Shown: piece by piece, positions 8,728 through 16,111 of the stretch
Layout: every line of letters starts with the position of its first letter
How positions within the stretch are numbered: position 1 is the first letter of the stretch
NCBI GenBank assembly: GCA_964462685.1
Contig: CAYWYR010000024.1
Coordinates: 1 to 40,252, forward strand
Source: CAYWYR01 sp964462685
Lineage (GTDB): Bacteria; Bacteroidota; Ignavibacteria; Kapaibacteriales; UBA2268
Length of the DNA: 40,252 nucleotides
Reading direction: 5' to 3'
Translations under genes and position numbers: made by a program
The notes under the pieces: generated by a model
Database searches by the model: none
What the model was told of the DNA's origin: nothing
What the model saw: only the letters and a program-made list of their open reading frames with translations

Positions 8728-8758
8728 AAAGCCAGCCAATCAAAGCTGGCTTTTTTTA
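8728..8758 (+). terminator. Terminator after the SOD gene
   Basis: GCCAGC (8731-8736) and GCTGGC (8745-8750) with an eight-base loop, followed by seven T. It ends only about 12 bases before the yqaA-like start codon, so read-through may feed that gene. Confidence 0.9.
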
Positions 8759-8770
8759 TATGGATAGATA

Positions 8771-9202
8771 ATGATCATAGAAAGCATCTCGCTATTCTTC
8801 ACTTGCATGCTGTCGGCTACTATACTGCCCGTGAGTTCGGAAGTACTTTTTATCGGTGCGATAGAGTCGCTGGGGATGAATCCGTGGTTGGCTTTTACAA
8901 TAGCTTCGGTCGGCAACTGTTTGGGTTGCTGCGTCAATTACGCAATAGGCAGGTACGGTTCAGGCTGGGTTATGACAAAACTGGGTATCAAAGATGAGAA
9001 ACTGGAGCGCTGGCACGCCCGATTCGAGAAATATGACAGATGGCTATGGGCTGCGAACTGGATACCGGTTGTTGGCGACCCGATCACTATCTATGCAGGT
9101 ATAATCAAACTCGACTTCCGAAAGTTCCTAGTATGGGTAATAGTACTGCGAACCGCCAGATACTTACTTATGATACTGTTCTGGGATTTTTTCACTGGAT
9201 AA
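8771..9202 (+). CDS. yqaA: YqaA-like small DedA-superfamily membrane protein
   Basis: 143 residues with about four hydrophobic segments. The start FFTCMLSATILPVSSEVLF, the central GNCLGCCVNYAIGR and the later WIPVVGDPITIYAG follow the Escherichia coli YqaA pattern closely, including the SATxLPxxSE block and the WxPVVGD re-entrant loop of the DedA/SNARE-associated superfamily. DedA relatives act in membrane lipid and proton-motive-force homeostasis, some as undecaprenyl-phosphate flippases; the role of YqaA itself is not established. The gene starts immediately after a terminator and has no obvious promoter of its own. Confidence 0.85.
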   Translation: MIIESISLFFTCMLSATILPVSSEVLFIGAIESLGMNPWLAFTIASVGNCLGCCVNYAIGRYGSGWVMTKLGIKDEKLERWHARFEKYDRWLWAANWIPVVGDPITIYAGIIKLDFRKFLVWVIVLRTARYLLMILFWDFFTG

Positions 9203-9297
9203 ACCATTATAAAGATAACTCTTAACCCCACCTTAACAATAATTTCATTCGTTCACAAATCCGACAATATCTTTTTTGGGATTATTCAGTTTAAATG

Positions 9298-9327
9298 TTT
9301 GTAATCACGGCAAAGTAGCTATATTGC
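9298..9327 (+). promoter_or_regulatory. Candidate promoter of the RRM protein gene
   Basis: TTTG (9298-9301), 18 bases, then TATATTGC (9320-9327). This fits the Bacteroidota pattern with one weak position, and it also reads as a sigma70 -10 TATATT. The leader would be about 45 nt and includes a small hairpin with arms TCTG (9329-9332) and CAGA (9343-9346). Confidence 0.45.
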
Positions 9328-9378
9328 GTCTGTGTTTCCGTGCAGAGATACAAAAACAATATTCAATAAAGGTAACAT

Positions 9379-9723
9379 ATGAATATCTACGTAGGTAACT
9401 TACCATACGAACTAGAAGACCAAGATTTGCACGACGTATTTTCAGAATACGGAACCGTTGATTCAGCTAAAGTCATCATCGACAGAATGACCGGCAAGAA
9501 AAGAGGTTTCGGATTCGTAGAAATGAACGACGAAGAAGGCAAAAAAGCTATCACTGAACTTGATGGCGCAGAACTAAACGGACGTGACATTATTGTTAAT
9601 GAAGCGAAGCCGAAAGAAAACAACAATCGCGGCGGTGGCGGCGGTGGCGGTAGAGGAAGAGGCGGCTACGGTGGTGGCGGCGGAAGACCTCAAGAAGGAT
9701 ACGGTGGCGGCTCACGTTATTAA
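9379..9723 (+). CDS. RRM RNA-binding protein with glycine-rich tail
   Basis: 114 residues. A single RNA-recognition motif fills 1-78: RNP2 is IYVGNL (3-8) and RNP1 is RGFGFVEM (42-49), both with the aromatic residues that stack on RNA. A flexible Gly/Arg tail (85-114) follows, typical of bacterial and organellar glycine-rich RRM proteins linked to cold response and RNA chaperoning. It has its own candidate promoter. In Chlorobi a structured leader (the Chlorobi-RRM motif) precedes such genes. I cannot match that motif here, although the short leader contains a small hairpin. A probable structured RNA lies about 100 bases downstream. Confidence 0.95.
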   Translation: MNIYVGNLPYELEDQDLHDVFSEYGTVDSAKVIIDRMTGKKRGFGFVEMNDEEGKKAITELDGAELNGRDIIVNEAKPKENNNRGGGGGGGRGRGGYGGGGGRPQEGYGGGSRY

Positions 9724-9824
9724 TCGCATTTGCGTTTATTAATTGACCTGCTGTTTGACAAATCCATTTCAGCGTTCTTTTTTTTATTTTTCTTTGGGCA
9801 AAAAGCAGGGATATAATTAATCTC

Positions 9825-9978
9825 AGCACGCAAGCACTTTTCTCTCTCTTTTATGACCATAGGACAATTCCGCTACAGGCTAAGGCTTACTTCGATATCG
9901 AACAGCCAGTAACCGGTAGCAAATGAACGAAACAGGATAAAAGCCCTGATCTCAATTTAGAGGTCAGGGCTTTTTTTG
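9825..9978 (+). ncRNA. Candidate small structured RNA with its own terminator
   Basis: A coaxial set of complementary arms is visible: GCTAC (9872-9876) with GTAGC (9916-9920), GGCT (9884-9887) with AGCC (9904-9907), and TTCG/CGAA (9891-9894 and 9899-9902) closing an ATAT loop. A strong Rho-independent terminator follows at 9942-9978. A TATAAT at 9812-9817 could be its promoter, giving a transcript of about 150 nt; the 5' end is a guess. No coding frame of useful length is present. It could instead be a structured 3' end of the RRM mRNA. I do not recognise the family; it lacks the landmarks of tmRNA, SRP RNA and tRNA. Confidence 0.45.
9941..9978 (+). terminator. Strong terminator after the RNA candidate
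   Basis: Stem AGCCCTGATCTC (9942-9953) against GAGGTCAGGGCT, with a single T-G wobble and a six-base loop, followed by seven T. Confidence 0.92.
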
Positions 9979-10078
9979 TCTTGTCCTAGAAAAAGACTTT
10001 TTACTGGAATAAGTTGACAGTAACTTCATCAGTATCTTCCTATACAGTCTGCGTTAAAGTCGATCCAAACACTATAAA

Positions 10079-10116
10079 TAAAAAAAAGCCACCCTAGCTA
10101 TGATGCTAGGCGGCTC
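10079..10116 (-). terminator. Terminator of the bL31-bS18 operon
   Basis: On the minus strand AGCCGCCTAGC (10105-10115) pairs with GCTAGGGTGGCT (10087-10098), with one bulge and one wobble, and is followed by seven T. Confidence 0.85.
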
Positions 10117-10142
10117 TTTCAAAAATGGTTTTACCTATTGGC

Positions 10143-10403
10143 TTACGAGATATCGTGAGCGACAAACGGTATAAGTGCCAAGTGACGGGCATGCTTAACA
10201 GCTGTAGCTAATCTACGCTGCTGGTAAGCTGTAACGCCTGTAATACGGCGGGGAAGTATTTTCCCTTGGTCGTTGGTGAATCTGCCGAAGAACTTCGGAT
10301 CTAGATAATCAACGACTCTTTGCCCTTCAATAGGGTTAACTTTTTTCTTAGGTCCTGATTTTTTTTGCTTCAGGCCTGTTTGCATTGGGTGTACTGCTGA
10401 CAT
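10143..10403 (-). CDS. rpsR: Small-subunit ribosomal protein bS18
   Basis: 86 residues, slightly longer than the 75 of E. coli because of a basic N-terminal extension. The S18 core is plain: VDYLDPKFFGRFTNDQGKILPRR (about 31-53) followed by ITGVTAYQQRRLATAVKHARHLALIPF. bS18 binds 16S rRNA and pairs with bS6 in the platform of the 30S subunit. Its ATG overlaps the bL31 stop codon by one base (TGATG), so translational coupling with rpmE is expected. It is the last gene of a three-gene operon that ends at a clear terminator. The partner gene rpsF is not in the window. Confidence 0.98.
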   Translation of the reverse strand: MSAVHPMQTGLKQKKSGPKKKVNPIEGQRVVDYLDPKFFGRFTNDQGKILPRRITGVTAYQQRRLATAVKHARHLALIPFVAHDIS

Positions 10404-10678
10404 CAGTTATCTCCCTCGTTTGATGTTTCTTCAGTGTTAGTTGTAGGGGCTTTGCGGCCCTTCATCATGCTCTGTGAGCGCGCCATACGTTTTTTGAATC
10501 TATCAACACGTCCGGCGGTATCCACAAGCATCTGCTTGCCCGTAAAGAATGGGTGGGATTTGGAGTCGATCTCCAAAACCATCCTGTCATTTTTATAGCA
10601 GGATCTGGTCGTAAAAGTACTACCATCAGTCATAACAACTTCGATGGTTCTGTACTGGGGATGGATGCCTTTTTTCAT
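10403..10678 (-). CDS. rpmE: Large-subunit ribosomal protein bL31, zinc-free type
   Basis: 91 residues. It opens MKKGIHPQYR and carries the bL31 signature SHPFFTGKQ followed by GRVDRFKKR (about 56-64). The four cysteines of zinc-binding bL31 are missing; only Cys27 remains, so this is the C-minus form that does not need zinc. A 20-residue Ser/Thr/Glu-rich tail follows the core. bL31 bridges the 50S and 30S subunits. The gene lies 12 bases after a 55-residue protein and overlaps rpsR by one base. Confidence 0.97.
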   Translation of the reverse strand: MKKGIHPQYRTIEVVMTDGSTFTTRSCYKNDRMVLEIDSKSHPFFTGKQMLVDTAGRVDRFKKRMARSQSMMKGRKAPTTNTEETSNEGDN

Positions 10679-10690
10679 TGAGGTACTGAA

Positions 10691-10858
10691 TCAGTTGATG
10701 TTTTGAATTGCGTTTTCGTTTTCTACCTTAACGAACTTCTCAGAGAATCTGAGAGATCCACGGTTTTCGTCTTTGTACCATTTCAGTACTTTGACCGTGA
10801 TTCTGTCGTCTTGGGCTTTTCCTTTGGTTTTATCACCAAATGTTTGCTTCTTTGCCAT
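10691..10858 (-). CDS. 55-residue basic protein at the head of the bL31-bS18 operon
   Basis: The minus-strand frame runs from ATG at 10858 to TGA at 10691. It starts MAKKQTFGDKTKGKA, continues with ITVKVLKWYKDENRGSLRF and ends in EKFVKVENENAIQNIN. It has a basic N-terminus and a predicted beta-hairpin-like centre; no cysteines, no signal peptide, no membrane segment. It is the first gene after a near-perfect Bacteroidota-type promoter and sits 12 bases before rpmE, so it is surely translated with ribosomal proteins. The size, charge and location suggest a small ribosomal or ribosome-associated protein. I do not recognise the family. Confidence 0.8.
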   Translation of the reverse strand: MAKKQTFGDKTKGKAQDDRITVKVLKWYKDENRGSLRFSEKFVKVENENAIQNIN

Positions 10859-10905
10859 TTTTCTGCCTTAAACAGTGTTTGCTTAGGTTTGGTTTAATAG
10901 GATTA

Positions 10906-10938
10906 CAAATATAGGGAGTAAGAACTTAACTACCAAAA
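10906..10938 (-). promoter_or_regulatory. Bacteroidota-type promoter of the ribosomal operon
   Basis: On the minus strand: TTTTG (10938-10934), 20 bases, then TATATTTG (10913-10906), a perfect TAnnTTTG -7 element with ideal spacing. The leader to the 55-aa gene is about 40 nt. Confidence 0.75.
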
Positions 10939-10949
10939 CTCTATAGTAT

Positions 10950-12005
10950 TTATTTTAATAGAAACTCTTTTATCAACAAAGGCAAATCTTCGTTCCAACC
11001 ACTGAAATGAAAAATTGTTCCATTTACGTTGTTGTAGATTACTATTGTTGGATAAGATTTTATATTAAAATCGATTAAATCCTTTTTCTTATAATCCAAT
11101 AGGCCAGAATTGCCTTGAATATTGAAATCATTTATGTAAGAACCTACTTTCGCTATATTTTTACCTGTATTCACACAAAGACTGTACAGAGATATCTCCG
11201 GGTTGTCAGCAAACTTATTTAATACGGGATGGACTCTTGTACAATATGTGCATCCTATAAACCATAAATGTAAAATAGTAAAACGCGAATCAAAATTTAT
11301 ATTAACTTTTTGATAGTCTATATTATAGTAAGAAATCTTGCTTAGGCTATCATGATCAATTTTTAAGCTTGTGAGTTTCTTGTTTTTCTCAAATTTATGC
11401 ATTTTAGTGTTATCATCCAGTAACGATACGAGAGAATACACGGAATCAATATTTGGGATGACCCGAGACTCTAATTCCTGATATCGTATCTCTGTTATCC
11501 TTGTAATACCTTGATAAATACTCACTTCATAATTGTAAAAATACTTTCTTTCATTATAATATCTTATATCTACATTATCATCGATAGATTTATATCTTTG
11601 ATATATTACAGTATCGTTGTAAAACGATTTTTTCCATTGAAAATCCTGAGATATTTTATTAAAAAAATCTACTCTGAAAGGAGGATAAATAATGATATGC
11701 TCCCACAATTTCGAATTTAATTTTTCTTTTGGCATGTATATATAGTCATAAAGTACTTTTCTTTCGTAATTAAAAGCAAACAGTGTATCTTTATACCATA
11801 ACACATCAAGATTATCTAGGGCCTTAGCTTTAAATATATAATTATTGTCGAAATATAAGTTATACTGTTCATAAATAGTGTCGTTGTTTACAGGGGAATA
11901 GTACATATAGTCAACAGTATATGCATCTGTTGAATAAATATTGCTATGTAGCAGAAAAGCCGATAGTATTATATACCATCGGCTAAATGTAAAATCGAAC
12001 AACAT
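10950..12005 (-). CDS. Secreted TlpA-like thioredoxin-fold protein, AT-rich copy
   Basis: 351 residues. Residues 1-28 form an export signal with a hydrophobic core at 11-20. Residues 29-230 are a beta-strand-rich region with no recognised domain. Its repeated short strands, such as YTVDYMYYSP and IIIYPPFRVDFFNK, also occur in the paralogue at 12641. A TlpA/thioredoxin domain fills 237-351, with active site GCTYC (Cys252, Cys255) and the cis-proline motif SYPT (Pro319). The fold catalyses disulfide exchange in the periplasm or at the surface. By eye the gene is much richer in A and T than its paralogue and the housekeeping genes, suggesting transfer or relaxed selection. It lies 106 bases after the Cys-rich peptide gene on the same strand. 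Confidence 0.85.
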   Translation of the reverse strand: MLFDFTFSRWYIILSAFLLHSNIYSTDAYTVDYMYYSPVNNDTIYEQYNLYFDNNYIFKAKALDNLDVLWYKDTLFAFNYERKVLYDYIYMPKEKLNSKLWEHIIIYPPFRVDFFNKISQDFQWKKSFYNDTVIYQRYKSIDDNVDIRYYNERKYFYNYEVSIYQGITRITEIRYQELESRVIPNIDSVYSLVSLLDDNTKMHKFEKNKKLTSLKIDHDSLSKISYYNIDYQKVNINFDSRFTILHLWFIGCTYCTRVHPVLNKFADNPEISLYSLCVNTGKNIAKVGSYINDFNIQGNSGLLDYKKKDLIDFNIKSYPTIVIYNNVNGTIFHFSGWNEDLPLLIKEFLLK

Positions 12006-12111
12006 ATTATAAATAGGGTTGTGGTGTCACTGTCGGCAAAGTACCTAAAGCTTGTAACATCGGTATGCCGAGTAAAAAGTCATAGTTATGGTTTGGATCA
12101 ACTATAGTTGT

Positions 12112-12345
12112 TTATAAATCACAATCACCTTGTACTTCTTCACCTGCGTAGCATTTTGAACAAGTTGTCCATCCCTGTTCGCCTTGGGGAACACCGGGAT
12201 CTTTTTTTTCAGTGCAATTTCCATCTTCACAACTACAATCATAAGTTTTCCCGTTTATAACTATCTTATCTGCAATTGCGGAAGTAGCAACATTGGTATG
12301 TCTATCTCCACCACTAGAAACTTCAACAACCATAAAAATCTCCAT
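12112..12345 (-). CDS. Six-cysteine mini-protein between two TlpA-like genes
   Basis: 77 residues from the first ATG. A second ATG, four codons in (12333), is preceded by GGAG at good spacing and may be the true start (73 residues). There is no signal peptide or membrane segment. The N-terminal half is smooth (TNVATSAIADKIVINGKTY); the C-terminal half carries Cys37, 39, 44, 62, 65 and 75, together with many Asp, Glu, Gly and Lys. Six cysteines suggest three disulfides or a metal site. Its position between two thioredoxin-fold genes on the same strand suggests a substrate or partner relation. Bacteroidota carry small NVEALD-type Cys-rich peptides near tlpA genes, but I see no such motif. Function unknown; the frame is short but the codon pattern looks real. 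Confidence 0.6.
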   Translation of the reverse strand: MEIFMVVEVSSGGDRHTNVATSAIADKIVINGKTYDCSCEDGNCTEKKDPGVPQGEQGWTTCSKCYAGEEVQGDCDL

Positions 12346-12640
12346 TAGTTGATGAATTATAACCTAATATGTTATTGAATCTATTGTAATACCGTTTTGA
12401 GAAAACTGGTATAATGACATTGCTATTAAACTGTCCTGCGTAGTATTACCAGTAGTATTTGTAAGATAATTTAAGTGAAAATACGTAGGTTTTGAATTAG
12501 TCGCATCGATTCACAACCGATAAAACAAAACAAAACAAAACTAAGAGAGAAAGAGCTTCATAATGAGCTCCATGGTTAATTATTTATTTTTATGATGCAA
12601 TATATAAAAAGAGTATATCGCTTGCAAACAAAAATTTATC
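12346..12640. other. 295-base AT-rich gap with a pentanucleotide repeat
   Basis: No gene is visible. It contains four copies of AAAAC at 12522-12541, reading TTTTG repeats on the minus strand next to a TAGTTTTG (12543-12536). Otherwise it is AT-rich spacer upstream of the Cys-rich gene. Confidence 0.6.
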
Positions 12641-13660
12641 TTATTTCTTTAAAAACTTATCTATACTACTCCCAAGTTCTGGCTTGTAACCCTGAAGATG
12701 TTTTATATCACCCGTTTCACTATTATATAGCATAAGTGTAGGGTAGCTGTTAATACCGAGTTCTGATAATTTGTTACCGTCGGCCTCAAGCCTACCAGTT
12801 TCACCAGCTATATCATGTTTATCTACATACTCGGTAATCTGCTCCATAGTCTTACCGTTGCTAATCGAGAGGCTATAGATTCTCAGATCTTCCTTGCCAT
12901 TATAGTCATTCAGGATTGGATGCGTTCGGGCGCAGTATGGGCAGCCCACAAACCAAAAGTGAATGATCGTGTATTTTTCATCAAAAGATATTTTTGATTT
13001 GACCCCATACAGGTTTACAAAATCCAGCTCGGATATTTTTTCTGGATTGAGCTTGATAATCTCTGCTTCATTTATCTGTAGGTTTTCTCTTTTAAGCACG
13101 GAAATATCGAAAAGAGGTGGTTCATCCTCTGATTGGACCCAAGATACTTCCTGAACCCTTGCTACGCCTTTTATGTTCAGGGATCTTTTCTGAAAAAAAT
13201 TGTTACCGCTATACACAAAAACAGTAGTGTCACTTTCCTGTTTGATGGTATCATTATAAGTAAGGACAGTGGTATCCTGATTTACATACTTGTTATATAG
13301 TTCAGAATTGAGAAAATCCAGATAATACTTTTTTCCAGAAGGTGGATATATCTTTAGTAAAGCATCAAAGGCAAGGCCTCTGTTTTCTTTATCGAGATAT
13401 TTTTGTCTCATTACGGTGCTGTCGCTTGCTCTGATAGAATAAACGGTATCATTTACCCATATAAGTTTCTCGTCCCGGTTGAGATAATCAACCTGCAGAT
13501 AATCTTCAGCCACCCATACCGTGTAATCAGAAACTATACTATCTTTTGAACTAGGCGAATAGGTTAAGAACTCTACTTCATAACGCTCACTCGCATTGAG
13601 AATATACTGCGGCAAAAAAGCCAGCGAAAGCGTCAATAATATTGTGGATATCAATCTCAT
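12641..13660 (-). CDS. Secreted TlpA-like thioredoxin-fold protein
   Basis: 339 residues. It has a clear signal peptide (1-23, ending near NAS), a beta-rich region of about 200 residues, then a TlpA domain (225-339) with GCPYC (Cys240, Cys243) and SYPT (Pro307). The beta-rich part (ERYEVEFLTYSPSSKDS, LQVDYLNRDEKLIWVNDTVY) has the strand pattern of LolA/LolB-like lipid-binding folds; this is an impression, not an assignment. It is a clear paralogue of the 10950-12005 gene, sharing both halves and the IYPP motif. It is the first of three minus-strand genes (TlpA-like, Cys-rich peptide, TlpA-like) and diverges from the oxidoreductase gene at 13758. Confidence 0.87.
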   Translation of the reverse strand: MRLISTILLTLSLAFLPQYILNASERYEVEFLTYSPSSKDSIVSDYTVWVAEDYLQVDYLNRDEKLIWVNDTVYSIRASDSTVMRQKYLDKENRGLAFDALLKIYPPSGKKYYLDFLNSELYNKYVNQDTTVLTYNDTIKQESDTTVFVYSGNNFFQKRSLNIKGVARVQEVSWVQSEDEPPLFDISVLKRENLQINEAEIIKLNPEKISELDFVNLYGVKSKISFDEKYTIIHFWFVGCPYCARTHPILNDYNGKEDLRIYSLSISNGKTMEQITEYVDKHDIAGETGRLEADGNKLSELGINSYPTLMLYNSETGDIKHLQGYKPELGSSIDKFLKK

Positions 13661-13757
13661 TAATGGTATAACGTAACTGGATCGATATTTGATGTATCAA
13701 CGGTAGTTATGATTTTCGTATTTTGTGATATGCAGGATGATATAGGATAGATACTTA

Positions 13758-15281
13758 ATGCAAAAATATGACTTAGCGATAATCGGGGCTGGCCCAGCAG
13801 GTTACGCTGCCGCAATGCGGGCTATGGATTTCGGTAAAAAAACGGTTCTAATCGATAGATCCCGAATAGGCGGAGCAGGTATTTTTAATGGCGCTCTTTC
13901 ATCGAAAACTCTTTGGGAGCTGTCAGAAAATTACATTACTACCCGAAGCGGTGATTTCGGTTATAAGGTATATGATTCCGAGCTGGAGTATCGGGATGTA
14001 ATAGCAGAAGTAAACAAGGCCGTTAACGACCGCTATACCCAGCTTAAAACCCAGATAGACTATTTTAAAAAGAAAGGTACACTTACATTTATCTCAGGCA
14101 GCGCGAGAATGCTTTCAAGATATGAGATAGCTATCAGCAAAGAAGGCGGTACCGAAGAGATCGTAACCGCCGAGAACACGATACTTGCCATTGGTTCAAA
14201 GCCACGCTATCTGCCTAATCTCCCTATCGATGAGAGAAACATCTTAACCAGTGACGGCATTTCCGATCTGCAGGATTTCCCGAAGAGTATGGTAATCCTG
14301 GGGGCTGGGGTTATCGGTTGTGAGTTTGCCACGATTTTCTCAAACTTCGGCAAGACCCGCGTTCACATCATTGATAAAGAAGAACGCATTCTACCTTTTG
14401 AAGATGAGGATCTATCCTATACAGTCGCCAAAAACCTAGAGAACAATGGCTGCCATATCCACCGCAATTCCCGCCTTATCAGGATGGAAGTGATAGAGGA
14501 TAAATGGGTTGAATACGAACTGGAATACAAGGACGGCCGACGCGAAATTCACACAGTGGAAAAAGCGCTCGTTTCCGTAGGGAGGGTATGCAATACCGAC
14601 GGTATGAATCTTGAGTCTATAGGTGTAGAGCTTACACCAAGAGGAACCTGCAAGGATATAGCAACCCAGACCACAATAGACAATATATACGCCGTCGGGG
14701 ATTTCACCGCTGATATAAGCTTGGTCAATATCGGCGTTCAGGAAGGTAGATATGCTGTTGAGAAAATATTCAGCGAACCTGAAAGGCCTCTTATCTACGA
14801 TAATACATCCTGGATAATGTTCTTAAACCCCGAAGTTGCTGCCGTTGGCCTTAACGAGATTCAGTGCCGCAAAAAAGGCATAGCTTACAGAGCCGCGAAA
14901 ATGAACTTCACATTTTTGAACAGAGCTATCGCTATGCGCCGAACAGAGGGCTTTTTCAAACTGCTGGTATCAGATGATGACGAGATGAAAATACTCGGCA
15001 TGAGGGTGCTCGGGAACCATGCAAGCAGTACAATAGAGTCAGTTGCGTTGATGATCTCCCTTGGAAAGGGAATAAGAGAGTTAGCAAATATAATGACACC
15101 GCACCCCTCGATACCGGAAGGCCTTCAGGAATGTGTAAGGATGCTGCTCGGCTCCCCGGTTATGAAGCCAGAGGTATTCACCCAGAACCTACAGTGCTAC
15201 AGGGTAGATGCCGAAGGCCGTGTAGAAAGAATGAACGGCCGATATCACAAGAAGCTGCGAGAGGAAACCGTAGGGGTTTAG
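13758..15281 (+). CDS. Disulfide-less dihydrolipoamide-dehydrogenase-like flavoprotein (SthA-like)
   Basis: 507 residues, longer than typical Lpd (about 470). FAD binding: GAGPAG (10-15) and YAVGDFT (311-317). NAD(P) binding: GAGVIG (182-187). The dimerisation domain has the catalytic-type HPSIPE (His449, Glu454). The redox-active CxxxxC of Lpd and glutathione reductase is replaced: the block reads GGAGIFNGALSSK (38-50), with Gly41 and Ala46 where the cysteines belong. Such an enzyme cannot run disulfide chemistry. The nearest functional analogy is soluble pyridine nucleotide transhydrogenase, which also lacks the pair. It is a single gene followed by a repeat island. Which nucleotide it prefers is not readable with confidence. 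Confidence 0.82.
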   Translation: MQKYDLAIIGAGPAGYAAAMRAMDFGKKTVLIDRSRIGGAGIFNGALSSKTLWELSENYITTRSGDFGYKVYDSELEYRDVIAEVNKAVNDRYTQLKTQIDYFKKKGTLTFISGSARMLSRYEIAISKEGGTEEIVTAENTILAIGSKPRYLPNLPIDERNILTSDGISDLQDFPKSMVILGAGVIGCEFATIFSNFGKTRVHIIDKEERILPFEDEDLSYTVAKNLENNGCHIHRNSRLIRMEVIEDKWVEYELEYKDGRREIHTVEKALVSVGRVCNTDGMNLESIGVELTPRGTCKDIATQTTIDNIYAVGDFTADISLVNIGVQEGRYAVEKIFSEPERPLIYDNTSWIMFLNPEVAAVGLNEIQCRKKGIAYRAAKMNFTFLNRAIAMRRTEGFFKLLVSDDDEMKILGMRVLGNHASSTIESVALMISLGKGIRELANIMTPHPSIPEGLQECVRMLLGSPVMKPEVFTQNLQCYRVDAEGRVERMNGRYHKKLREETVGV

Positions 15282-15365
15282 AATAGTTTAAAAAGAGTGA
15301 CAATAGCGCAGGCAGGCTCAGGCACCGAGTGTCAAGAAATCTATTATAATATAGCAAACCAGTAC

Positions 15366-15393
15366 CCAACAAGGGGTTGCAATCCCTTGTTGG
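15366..15393. repeat. Module C palindrome, copy 1
   Basis: A 28-base near-perfect palindrome with arms CCAACAAGGGGTTG and CAATCCCTTGTTGG. It is preceded by an ATAGCAAACCAGTACC sequence that also precedes the other copies. Confidence 0.85.
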
Positions 15394-15898
15394 CCTATAC
15401 TATTACTATCCCCCTTCCAATACTCTGTACAGGGCCAGTCACGAAGAAACCTGTTACCCTATAATATGTTGTGTTAGATTTGTATCTCGCTGGCGAGGTC
15501 GGGTTCTGGCGGCTTGACGGCAGAACCAGGGTGTGGTTCTTATATTTCTTCTTACTACGCACTCTATATGAAGGAAGGTAGTCTGGATTCCTCGGCCTGC
15601 GGCTCTCGGAATGAAGGCACAGAACACACGGATACTTCAATTGTCCCTTAGGAGGGACCGCTTTACGGGAGTGATTCCTATCACGACCAATAGTAAAGCG
15701 AGGGAGGTTCTTTGGGTTGCCCTAGACTTTGGCATTTGAGATTCTTCGCTTCGCTCAGAATGACAGGGCTTTGGCTCAAGCACTGGATTCCTCGGCCTGT
15801 GCCGCTCGGAATGACATGGGATCGTAAAGCTGTGCCTTGGGGCAGGCTCAGGCACCGAGTTTTGGAGGGTTCATTAAAAAATAGCAAAGCAGCACCCG

Positions 15899-15920
15899 AC
15901 AAGGGGTTGCAATCCCTTGT
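15899..15920. repeat. Module C palindrome, copy 2
   Basis: Arms ACAAGGGGTTG and CAATCCCTTGT, preceded by ATAGCAAAGCAGCACCCG as in copies 1 and 3. Confidence 0.85.
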
Positions 15921-16103
15921 CACAGATAATGTGACACTAATTTTCCAATTGTTTTCAGCCATCTCCAACACTTCGACAAGCTCAGTGAGACATTCAAGAT
16001 GACAAGACCTGTTAATGACGGAGGGACGCCTAACTAACACTTCATTTGTCCTTCCATAGGTCCATACAGAATCATTGCAAATCCCCATCTCCCACTCATT
16101 CCA

Positions 16104-16111
16104 TATATTTG
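16104..16111 (+). promoter_or_regulatory. TAnnTTTG -7 element before the ACMSD gene
   Basis: TATATTTG lies 31 bases before the TTG start. A TTG at 16075-16077 is 26 bases further upstream, slightly beyond the usual spacing. It supports the TTG start of the following gene. Confidence 0.4.

Larger units (their letters stand above)
9724..10142. other. 419-base gap between rbp and the ribosomal operon
   Basis: It contains a structured RNA candidate with a plus-strand terminator (9825-9978) and the minus-strand terminator of the ribosomal operon (10079-10116). 9979-10078 shows nothing I recognise. The frame 9853-9912 could encode a 19-residue peptide, but it overlaps the RNA structure and has no ribosome binding site. 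Confidence 0.7.

Noticed and set aside
9853..9912. 19-codon frame upstream of the terminator at 9941
   Set aside because: No ribosome binding site, overlaps the base-paired arms of the RNA candidate, and nothing supports translation.
10703..10897. 64-codon plus-strand frame opposite the ribosomal operon leader
   Set aside because: Antisense to the 55-residue protein, which has a promoter, operon context and clean codon structure.
15395..16088. Several overlapping frames on both strands in the island after the flavoprotein gene
   Set aside because: They consist of repeat modules A, C and short fragments; no domain, no start context, and the frames conflict with each other.
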